From Desulfobacteraceae bacterium (lineage in GTDB: Bacteria; Desulfobacterota; DSM-4660; Desulfatiglandales; Desulfatiglandaceae), in assembly GCA_020349865.1 (NCBI GenBank), contig CP070700.1:913016-918953 (forward strand): a stretch of DNA of 5,938 nt. The letters are read 5' to 3'. The position numbers were made by a program, and so were the translations under genes. Below, one piece after another: positions 1 to 5,462 of the stretch; positions within the stretch are counted from its first letter, which is position 1, and each line of letters begins with the position of its first letter. The notes below the pieces were generated by a model, which worked only from the letters and a program-made list of their open reading frames with translations, ran no database searches and had not been told where the DNA came from.

Positions 1-69
1 AACCAGGATTTGTATAGCAAAAAACGGATCGAGTCGTCAACGTCACTCAATTCCCAAAGTCTACGACTG

Positions 70-98
70 ATTGTATCCTGACAAGGGGAACGGGTCAA
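70..98 (-). promoter_or_regulatory. sigma70-like promoter firing leftward out of the window
   Basis: Read on the minus strand, a -35 box TTGACC (93-98, five of six consensus bases) is followed after exactly 17 bases by a -10 box TACAAT (70-75, five of six). Transcription would start near 63 and run off the left edge. It lies downstream of the terminator at 173-208, so it would begin a new transcription unit. The gene it serves is outside the window. The call rests on the match to the consensus alone. Confidence 0.5.
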
Positions 99-172
99 TT
101 CTGCTCTTGCTCATTAAAAGGGGACGTTGTTTCTAAAGCAACTTCTGAAAGATAGGGGAAGGATACCTCAAA

Positions 173-208
173 AAGGAAAAGGGGTTAGCCGAGATAGCAG
201 CTAACCCC
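173..208 (-). terminator. intrinsic terminator downstream of the tRNA-Glu remnant
   Basis: On the minus strand a perfect 9-bp stem (GGGGTTAGC at 200-208 pairing with GCTAACCCC at 181-189) closes a 10-base loop and runs into a T-rich tail (TTTTCCTTTTT, 180 down to about 170). This is the usual form of a Rho-independent terminator. It lies about 85 bases beyond the 3' end of the tRNA-Glu fragment and has the same orientation, so it is probably the original terminator of that tRNA transcript, left in place when the tRNA was disrupted. Confidence 0.65.
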
Positions 209-293
209 ATGTTAAGGAAGAAATTACCAGAGAAATGCCCCCAAAGGGAAAAAGCCTGACTGATGTTACAGCCAAGCCTTGTGAATGCAGAAC

Positions 294-337
294 TGGCGTC
301 CCCAACCGGATTTGAACCGGTGTTGTCGGCGTGAAAG
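294..337 (-). tRNA. 3' half of tRNA-Glu (anticodon TTC), broken; probable attachment-site scar
   Basis: On the minus strand this stretch reads as the second half of a tRNA. It has an anticodon loop CTTTCAC (331-337, anticodon TTC), a 3' anticodon-stem strand GCCGA (326-330), and a short variable loop CAAC (322-325). The T arm is complete, with ACCGG (317-321) and CCGGT (305-309) closing the seven-base loop TTCAAAT. It ends with the acceptor strand TGGGGAC, discriminator G and an encoded CCA (294-296). It matches the 3' half of bacterial tRNA-Glu, whose acceptor stem begins GTCCCC. The bases beyond 337 do not pair with the anticodon stem and show no D arm or 5' acceptor strand, so this is not a functional tRNA gene. 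A break at the anticodon loop with a retained CCA end is typical of tyrosine-recombinase integration sites in tRNA genes. By that model the element lies to the right and an intact copy should exist at its far end. Confidence 0.75.
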
Positions 338-787
338 ATGTATTCAAATATGCGCCCGTTAAGGATTTCAAGGGGTTAGGTTGCTTAATCTCGCTACATT
401 CTAGCAGATTGTAAAGGAAAATGCGCCCTAGATGTACCCCAAGATTTAGACTTAACAGATTAGGACATAAGATATAAAATATCCAAGGGAACGTTACAGG
501 GTAATTACAAATTTGAAGGGATAGCCCAACAAGAAACACAAATCAAAATAGAGGCCCTGGAGTTTCTCACAGTCGTGAGGTTGGGAGGCGGTTTGTAAGT
601 ATCCCGCACGAAGAGCTCCGGGGCTTTTTTTCATGAATGGATAGCTCACTGGTATAAACCGAACTCACCAAGTTGGGATTAACGATTACAAACACTATTG
701 GAAAGTTTTCTGGGGGTGTGATGACTTATCATTAATAGCAGAATACAAAAGCGAAGCAATCGACGGAAGCTATACAATATATGGACA
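338..787. other. long stretch without a recognisable gene
   Basis: Apart from the structured element at 554-631, I see no gene here. Reading frames are short, lack Shine-Dalgarno sites and resemble no known family. The sequence is AT-rich next to the tRNA break, as expected of decayed element DNA next to an attachment site. No integrase gene or recognisable remnant of one is visible. A short octamer, ATGCGCCC, occurs twice (about 350 and 421), which may be chance. Confidence 0.4.
554..631 (+). terminator. branched RNA structure ending in a T tract (terminator-like)
   Basis: On the plus strand GCCCTGGAG (554-562) pairs with CTCCGGGGC (616-624), with one G-U wobble, and is followed directly by seven T residues (625-631). 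The stem encloses two smaller hairpins: CTCAC-agtc-GTGAG (566-579) and GCGG...CCGC (588-607). A three-way junction with a closing stem that runs into a T tract could be a terminator, a small RNA with its own terminator, or a riboswitch-like leader. I do not recognise any known riboswitch consensus. No gene on the plus strand ends just upstream, so a simple gene terminator lacks an obvious owner. Confidence 0.45.
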
Positions 788-895
788 TTAGAACACGATT
801 TCTACCACCAAACACTCAGCATATTCCTCTTTGGGTTCTATTCTCGGGGATAGGTTACGTGGTTTTCGGTGGTCGTCAAGTTGAATGGGCCTCAT
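788..895 (-). CDS. candidate small protein, 35 residues, unknown function
   Basis: An ATG at 893-895 is preceded by a near-perfect Shine-Dalgarno, AAGGAGGTG (minus strand, 898-906), two bases before the start codon (four bases counted from AAGGAGG), and the frame runs 35 codons to a TAA at 788-790. The product begins MRPIQLDDHRKPRNLSPRIE and ends CLVVEIVF: a basic, proline-containing first half and a hydrophobic tail too short to be a clear membrane segment. I do not recognise a family. It lies leftward of the 88-residue gene in the same orientation, separated by a GC-rich inverted repeat. It may be a genuine small protein or the surviving 5' end of a longer gene, because the other frames downstream show no continuation I can identify. 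The ribosome binding site is the main support. Confidence 0.35.
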   Translation of the reverse strand: MRPIQLDDHRKPRNLSPRIEPKEEYAECLVVEIVF

Positions 896-897
896 AA

Positions 898-906
898 CAC
901 CTCCTT
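898..906 (-). promoter_or_regulatory. strong Shine-Dalgarno for the 35-residue frame
   Basis: The minus strand reads AAGGAGGTG, close to a full complement of the 16S rRNA tail, followed by two T and the ATG at 895. A match of this length is unlikely to lie in front of an ATG by chance, and it is the reason the short frame is listed. Confidence 0.45.
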
Positions 907-975
907 AAGTTAGCTTTTGTGTCCTGTTTTTCTTTTGATACTAAGTGGTTATCTAAAAAAGGAAATCCCTTATTG

Positions 976-1028
976 CCAAAGGGGGAGGGCAAAGAGGGGA
1001 CCCAAAAAGAAAGCCCTCCCCCTCTTGG
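976..1028. repeat. GC-rich inverted repeat, possible terminator of the 88-residue gene
   Basis: The left arm CCAAAGGGGGAGGGC (976-990) and right arm GCCCTCCCCCTCTTGG (1013-1028) pair almost perfectly with one bulged base around a 22-base loop. A second small hairpin, CCCCC-tcgt-GGGGG, lies beside it at about 1034-1046. The stem is 26 bases beyond the stop of the 88-residue gene, and in that direction it is followed, after about 12 bases, by TTTCCTTTTTT. It could therefore end that transcript. The AAATCCC / AAAGGGGGAGGG style also resembles the dispersed intergenic repeats common in Desulfobacterota and Nitrospirota genomes; that resemblance is from memory, and copy number cannot be judged from one window. 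Confidence 0.5.
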
Positions 1029-1053
1029 TATACCCCCTCGTGGGGGGGTGGGG

Positions 1054-1320
1054 TTACTCACTCTTTTCGATTTCTAGCCTATGAAGCAAATATTGTTTCT
1101 CATAAATCCTTTTAATCTTGCCTATGTTCATGCGCACCGTCATGTCGTGGATCTCTTCCGGTTTAATATCCCGGTAGACTTGAGTGGTGGCTTTGTCTAC
1201 GTTAAACCCTTTAGATATTACTACCTCGGAGAGGGCTTGGCTTCGTCGTTCTGCGTCTTTTTCATTATCGGCTTCGATAACGCCTTCTATGGTTATGTTC
1301 CCCGTAAAGTGGTATTTCAT
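1054..1320 (-). CDS. small hypothetical protein, 88 residues
   Basis: The frame starts at an ATG (1318-1320) and ends in TAA. A perfect Shine-Dalgarno, GGAGGTGAT (minus strand, 1326-1334), sits five bases before the ATG, which settles both the start and the choice of strand over an overlapping plus-strand frame of similar length. The product begins MKYHFTGNITIEGVIEADNE. It has an alternating hydrophobic pattern typical of a beta strand (residues 2-16), a charged helix around residues 18-30, a second strand (about 31-36) and a basic C-terminal helix. There is no signal peptide, membrane segment or cysteine motif, so it is probably cytosolic. I do not recognise a family; the pattern suggests a small beta-alpha-beta fold. 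It follows the cyclase gene and a 40-codon zinc-knuckle frame in the same orientation, so co-transcription is possible. A GC-rich hairpin lies just beyond its stop. Confidence 0.75.
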   Translation of the reverse strand: MKYHFTGNITIEGVIEADNEKDAERRSQALSEVVISKGFNVDKATTQVYRDIKPEEIHDMTVRMNIGKIKRIYEKQYLLHRLEIEKSE

Positions 1321-1325
1321 CTCTT

Positions 1326-1334
1326 ATCACCTCC
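1326..1334 (-). promoter_or_regulatory. perfect Shine-Dalgarno of the 88-residue gene
   Basis: The minus strand reads GGAGGTGAT, fully complementary to the 3' end of 16S rRNA, with a five-base spacer to the ATG at 1320. It decides the start codon and the coding strand. Confidence 0.75.
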
Positions 1335-1353
1335 CTCCCTGTCCTAATGATAT

Positions 1354-1476
1354 TCACTTACCGCCCGGAGTTTGTGCATAGCTGGGGTGGGAAATCCTAT
1401 CACAGTCAGGTGACCCTAAACCGACTCTCCAACCGGGAAAGCCAGGATTTTCAGTCCGGCATTTTGGGCACTTCAT
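1354..1476 (-). pseudogene. 40-codon zinc-knuckle frame, probable remnant of a second cyclase-type N terminus
   Basis: The frame opens at an ATG (1474-1476) with MKCPKCRTENPGFP, which closely follows the start of the large cyclase protein (MKCPKCQFENREGAKFC), and the DNA of the two starts is similar as well (GGCATTTTGGGCA.TTCAT on the plus strand). Only the first CxxC knuckle (C3, C6) survives. The second CxxC that completes a zinc ribbon is missing; a lone Cys lies near residue 25, and the frame stops with TGA at 1354. A GGAGG lies 11 bases upstream of the ATG (1488-1492), inside a 7-bp hairpin (1486-1507). It is 61 bases after the cyclase stop and 33 bases before the start of the 88-residue gene. 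The simplest reading is a truncated duplicate or the broken end of another zinc-ribbon gene. A real 40-residue protein is possible but less likely. Confidence 0.35.
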
Positions 1477-1537
1477 AGAATATATAACCTCCAAGCTTAT
1501 GAAGGTTTGTTATGATAATGGAAAGATATATCCCGGC

Positions 1538-4500
1538 TTATTCTAAAGATGTCAAAGCGCCTTTTACTTGTTTCAGATATATGTGAGCATCGCATTCTGT
1601 GAAAAGATGTACAGCTTCGCTAAAACATTCACGGGCCTGTTCGTTTCTCTTTTTCGCTTTGTATAACTGGCCTAGACCTAAAAGAGCCTGTCCAAGAATT
1701 CCTTTTGCTCCCATTTTTCTAAGAAGCTCAATGGCTTTGTTGAAATGTTGTTCCGCTTTTTTTTCGGCAAAGGGTGCGTTTTTTACTATAAAGCCGATGT
1801 TCTTGGCCAAGGTTGCTAAGCCGGGAGAAGGTCCTGTTATAAACTGTGTATACACCACCCCAAGAATATACTCTGATTGGGCATAGCCTAATTTCATATG
1901 GCTTTTTAGCAGGACCTCTTGTGTCTCTTCAAACTTTCTAAACCCCTGCTTCATATTGCCTTTCGCAATTAGGATAGTTGATACGAACAAATTGGCGAAT
2001 CCCGATAGAGACCCTACTCCACGTTTCTCACAAAAATTTAAGAGCAATTCAAATGTGCCTTCCGCCTCCTGCAGTTGACCATCGAAGAAATAAGACTGCC
2101 CTAATGTAAGCTTTCCAAACTGCAAATAGAAGGGATCTAATGCAGCTCCAACAGTCTTTTCACTTTCTTTTCGACATAATGCCATATCTCCCGTGGCCAA
2201 ATGACCGGCTGCATTTATAAAATGTCCGAAGACTTTACTTCTACTATTTGCGGTTTTTTCGCCATAGTCCAAGAGACGTTTTGCCCCCTCAAAAAGCTTT
2301 TTCGTATTCCCTTGCCAAAAATATATAAAGCACATTCCTGCGAGAGATTTAAAAAAGAGGTATTGATCAGCAGGGAAGGTTTCCGCAATCTCCTGTGCCC
2401 GCTTTCCATAACCGATCCCTTCATCGAAAAGGCCCAGTAATGCGCATGCCCATGTGAGCCATGTGCAGGCATAGCCTACGACTTTTTGGGCGCCGGACCT
2501 CTCCCCGAGCTCCAGTGCACTACGCAGGTAATCGTAAGAATCTTTTTGTTGGCCGGCCATATAATGGGCAATCCCGAGCCACGCATAAAACATCCCGAGC
2601 CTTGCCTGGTCACCCAGGGACTCTACCAGAGCCTTATGAGAATTGAAAAGATTGATAAATTCCTTAAACTCTCCCAAACAATAGTAGACATATCCCCAGC
2701 TATTCAACATGTCGGTGAACAGCCTTTTTTCCTCCTCTGTCTTGTTCTCTTTGGGGCCGAGGATATCATATGCTTTCTTGTAGTATTCGTGGGCCTCTTC
2801 CACAGCGTACCTGGCCAGACTCTTTTCTCCGGCCTTCACCAGGTACTCGACTGCCTTGTTCACAGACCTGCCCAGCGCAAAATGATAGGCCAGGGCCTCG
2901 TAAAACTCCGACAGCCGATCTTCAAAAAGGCGTTCCATCACCTGGGCGACCTGTTCGTGGATCTCCTGGCGCTCTTTCTTGAGAAGGCCATTGTAAACGA
3001 CCTCCTGGGTGAGCGGGTGCTTGAACATATACTCCAGGTCCGGTTCAAATGAACGGGTTCGAATCAGGTCGAGCCGTTCCAGGGTGCTGAGTCCCCGATC
3101 AATACGATCGTCAAGTTCTGAAACCTTTATTAGAATCTCGTAAAGAAAGGCCCTGCCAATCACCGATGCCTCTTGAAGGATCCGTTTTGTCTCTTTTTCC
3201 AGACGGTCCAGCCTGCCTGAGATCAGGCCGTGAATCGAAGAGGATATGTTCGTTTCCGCAATCGGCCTCGTGATCTTCCAGCCACCGTTTTCTTGAATCA
3301 TGGCCTCAGACTCAATCAACGTATTGACCAATTCTTCCAGGTAAAAGGGATTGCCTTCTGCCTTGTTCTGAACCCATCTCTTCAGCTCTGAAGGTATGTT
3401 CTCTGTCCCGAGGAGTGATGCCAGCATATCCTGGGCATCGGAGAGTGATAGGTCCTGGAGCCGGATTTCATGATAGAGTTTGTTGACACTGTTGAGTTGA
3501 TGACTGGTAAAGAGACTGAATGGGGGCCTGTAAACACAGAGGACAATGGCGGGCTGCCTGATTTCCAACAATGCCCGACGGAGCAGTTCCACAAAAGAAC
3601 GATCCGCCCAGTGAAGATCTTCCAGGAAAAAGACGGTCGGCGCTCTTTTGGCCAAGGCTGTGAGAATCGCCTTCACAGCTTCTTCAAGCCGGTTCTTCCA
3701 TAACTCAGCACTTACATCCTCCAACTCGGGGTAAGTTAATGCGTATAGATTGCCCACATAGGGAACCATCTCCCTGCTGTTCCCTGTAATGCCTTTGATC
3801 CCGGACTCGATTTTTTTCCTGATCTTTTCAGATGAGTCTCTCTCCTCAATGTGAAAAATCCCATTCAAGAAGTCAATCAACGGGAAATAGGGGATGTTCT
3901 GGGCATAGGCGTAGGCATGCCCTTCGAACCATTGAATCTCCTCCAGGTCCAACGTCGCCTTGAAGTCCTCCACCAGTCGGCTCTTTCCCGTCCCCGCATC
4001 TCCACAAATAGAGAAAATCCTTCCTTTTCCTTCTTTAAGGCTTTCCGCCGCCTCCATAAGTTGGCCCACTTCCGCTTTTCTACCAATCAGTTCGGCTCTT
4101 AGGCCGGAAAGGCGGTGTATGGTGATAGGTTTGTCCCTTTGAGACAATGCCTTATAAACCTGGATTGGGTCTGCCTTGCCTTTAACCATTGTGGGTTCTA
4201 AGCATTCGAACGTAAAATGCCCCTCAGCCTGGCGATAGGTATCTGGACCGACTAGAATTTCACCGCCTTTGGCCAAACTGCTCAGCCGGGATGCCAGATT
4301 GATGGTATCTCCTGCTACCCCATGAGTTCCCTTCTCCATGTCCACTTCACCCGTGACCACGAGACCGGTATTGACGCCAGTGTGCATGGAAATGGGTTGA
4401 CCAATCTTCTTTTCTATTTCTGGGCTTAGGCCATCAACCAGATCATGTATCTCACGGGCCGCCAGGATCGCCCGCACCGGATCATCTTCATGGGCCTTTG

Positions 4501-4882
4501 GAACACCGAATAGGGCCATGACTGCGTCGCCAACAAATTTCTCTATGAAGCCTTCGTATTTGGTTACCACCTGTGCGATCTCCCCGAAGATCCGACTCAT
4601 AATCTCTTTGACTTCTTCAGGATCAAGCTTATCAGACATGGCGGTATAACCGGACAGATCAGAGAAAAGTACAGTGACGTATTTGCGCTCGCCTTCGGGC
4701 GGAGGTGTGAGCTCTTTTGGTTTCTGTTCCTCCATTAGATCCTGTCCGCACTCATCGCAAAAAACATTGTCAGGCGGGTTTTCTGAATTACACTGAGAAC
4801 AAACCAATAAAAGCTTTGCCCTACACTTACCGCAAAACTTCGCCCCTTCACGGTTTTCAAACTGGCATTTTGGGCATTTCAT
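1538..4882 (-). CDS. zinc-ribbon / class III adenylate-guanylate cyclase / AAA-STAND ATPase / TPR signalling protein
   Basis: A 1114-residue cytosolic signalling protein expected to make cAMP (or cGMP). Two zinc ribbons open it: C3/C6 with C17/C20, and C28/C31 with C42/C45. A class III cyclase domain follows (about 65-245). D75 (FSDLSG) and D119 (GDAVMALFG) should bind the metals, K115 is the usual adenine-contacting lysine, and N195 and R199 (NLASR) stabilise the transition state, so it looks active. The ATPase part has Walker A GDAGTGKS (294-301), Walker B FFLEDLHWAD (418-427) and a GNPFYLEEL motif (510-518). Helical TPR-like repeats fill about 655-1110, with a final TPR near the C terminus. 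No membrane segment is seen. I chose ATG 4882 because homologues start MKCPKC and a GGGGGA lies about 8 bases upstream; a TTG at 4897 would add five residues. The cyclase, ATPase and TPR parts together suggest ATP- and ligand-gated cyclase activity; the signal is unknown. The gene appears intact. Confidence 0.93.
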   Translation of the reverse strand: MKCPKCQFENREGAKFCGKCRAKLLLVCSQCNSENPPDNVFCDECGQDLMEEQKPKELTPPPEGERKYVTVLFSDLSGYTAMSDKLDPEEVKEIMSRIFGEIAQVVTKYEGFIEKFVGDAVMALFGVPKAHEDDPVRAILAAREIHDLVDGLSPEIEKKIGQPISMHTGVNTGLVVTGEVDMEKGTHGVAGDTINLASRLSSLAKGGEILVGPDTYRQAEGHFTFECLEPTMVKGKADPIQVYKALSQRDKPITIHRLSGLRAELIGRKAEVGQLMEAAESLKEGKGRIFSICGDAGTGKSRLVEDFKATLDLEEIQWFEGHAYAYAQNIPYFPLIDFLNGIFHIEERDSSEKIRKKIESGIKGITGNSREMVPYVGNLYALTYPELEDVSAELWKNRLEEAVKAILTALAKRAPTVFFLEDLHWADRSFVELLRRALLEIRQPAIVLCVYRPPFSLFTSHQLNSVNKLYHEIRLQDLSLSDAQDMLASLLGTENIPSELKRWVQNKAEGNPFYLEELVNTLIESEAMIQENGGWKITRPIAETNISSSIHGLISGRLDRLEKETKRILQEASVIGRAFLYEILIKVSELDDRIDRGLSTLERLDLIRTRSFEPDLEYMFKHPLTQEVVYNGLLKKERQEIHEQVAQVMERLFEDRLSEFYEALAYHFALGRSVNKAVEYLVKAGEKSLARYAVEEAHEYYKKAYDILGPKENKTEEEKRLFTDMLNSWGYVYYCLGEFKEFINLFNSHKALVESLGDQARLGMFYAWLGIAHYMAGQQKDSYDYLRSALELGERSGAQKVVGYACTWLTWACALLGLFDEGIGYGKRAQEIAETFPADQYLFFKSLAGMCFIYFWQGNTKKLFEGAKRLLDYGEKTANSRSKVFGHFINAAGHLATGDMALCRKESEKTVGAALDPFYLQFGKLTLGQSYFFDGQLQEAEGTFELLLNFCEKRGVGSLSGFANLFVSTILIAKGNMKQGFRKFEETQEVLLKSHMKLGYAQSEYILGVVYTQFITGPSPGLATLAKNIGFIVKNAPFAEKKAEQHFNKAIELLRKMGAKGILGQALLGLGQLYKAKKRNEQARECFSEAVHLFTECDAHIYLKQVKGALTSLE

Positions 4883-4949
4883 CTCTTTTTCCCCCAAAGC
4901 CTGAATCCAATTTTGAAAGAGATCATCGAAATCAGAGTTATTTTACCGG

Positions 4950-5026
4950 AAAAAAACTCAGGCAGAATCGCCAGCTTACGTCAGATATGCAAATTAGAGG
5001 GTCGGTAGGAGAGGTAATCCTGCCTG
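4950..5026 (-). promoter_or_regulatory. terminator-like hairpin in the cyclase leader (attenuator or small-RNA end)
   Basis: On the minus strand CAGGCAGGAT (5017-5026) can pair with ATTCTGCCTG (4959-4968), ten pairs with one G-U wobble, around a 48-base loop. Two bases later comes a run of seven T (4950-4956). It lies between the promoter at 5049-5076 and the cyclase start. It could stop transcription early, acting as an attenuator, or define a small RNA of about 90 nt. The long loop makes it weaker than a textbook terminator, and I see no known riboswitch consensus. Confidence 0.4.
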
Positions 5027-5048
5027 TGTTCGGCTGAATCAGTTCCAC

Positions 5049-5076
5049 TTTAGAGAGTCAGGTTAGGATTTGTCAA
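5049..5076 (-). promoter_or_regulatory. sigma70-like promoter for the cyclase gene
   Basis: On the minus strand a perfect -35 box TTGACA (5071-5076) is followed after 16 bases by TCTAAA (5049-5054, four of six bases of the -10 consensus). The start point would be near 5042, leaving a leader of about 160 bases before the ATG at 4882. The -35 is excellent and the -10 only fair. Confidence 0.45.
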
Positions 5077-5280
5077 GTATTTCTTTTTCTTAGGGTTTTT
5101 ACGGCTTGACTGAAATCTGCATCACCTCATCAGCCGAGGTCAGGATTCTATTGATGGGTACAACATATTGTAGGAAAAAGCGGTGAACCAAATGTATAAC
5201 ATACGTGCCAAAGTTATAACCTGCTATCAGTCTGATTTTACTTCAGCATTCATATGGTAATCATAACCCTATCAAATTCA

Positions 5281-5310
5281 GAGGCTGGGGTCAAATCAGG
5301 CCTAAAATGT
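5281..5310. repeat. possible REP-like motif (GGCTGGGGTCAAAT)
   Basis: The phrase AGGCTGGGGTCAAATCAGG in the divergent intergenic region resembles the ends of palindromic repeats associated with Y1 (RAYT) transposases in many environmental Proteobacteria. Only one copy is in the window, no transposase is present and no convincing long palindrome surrounds it, so this is a weak suggestion made from memory. The rest of 5100-5350 shows no gene and no other element I can name. Confidence 0.15.
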
Positions 5311-5354
5311 GCAGATAACAACTGCTAATCTTCTGGCCTTTCCCTTTTTGAAGG

Positions 5355-5383
5355 TTGCCAGTGGTAATCTAAACCGGTATTCT
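5355..5383 (+). promoter_or_regulatory. sigma70-like promoter for mtgA
   Basis: A -35 box TTGCCA (5355-5360, five of six consensus bases) is followed after 17 bases by TATTCT (5378-5383, four of six). Transcription would begin near 5390, giving a leader of about 70 bases to the chosen mtgA start. Position and direction fit mtgA well. It is separate from the leftward cyclase promoter, so the two genes are divergent with independent promoters. Confidence 0.45.
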
Positions 5384-5462
5384 GGGTGAGTCGGAGAAAA
5401 CGATTACGTTATGAAATCGCTGGGATATGAAGGCTATGGCATGGGAATTGTTCCGATATAAT

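Noticed and set aside
1..120. Open minus-strand frame reaching the left edge, with a possible TTG start
   Set aside because: About 38 codons, no ATG and no ribosome site, and it overlaps the promoter at 70-98. It cannot be supported without sequence to the left.
201..539. 112-residue minus-strand open frame
   Set aside because: It runs straight through the tRNA-Glu fragment and its translation contains the peptide expected from a tRNA T arm. No ribosome site; spurious.
496..636. 46-codon minus-strand frame beginning MKKSPGALRAG
   Set aside because: No Shine-Dalgarno, and it lies across the structured element at 554-631 whose base pairing explains the sequence better.
876..1061. 61-residue minus-strand frame rich in Pro and Gly
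   Set aside because: Its sequence is a translation of the G/C-tract inverted repeat; it has no ribosome site.
1081..1347. 88-residue plus-strand frame opposite the small minus-strand gene
   Set aside because: The minus-strand frame has a perfect Shine-Dalgarno and a protein-like pattern; the plus-strand frame has neither.
2486..3052. 188-residue plus-strand frame inside the cyclase gene
   Set aside because: It is antisense to a well-conserved ATPase/TPR coding region, without a ribosome site or recognisable motif.
4717..5037. 106-residue plus-strand frame spanning the start of the cyclase gene
   Set aside because: It is antisense to the zinc ribbons and the leader, with no family resemblance or ribosome site.
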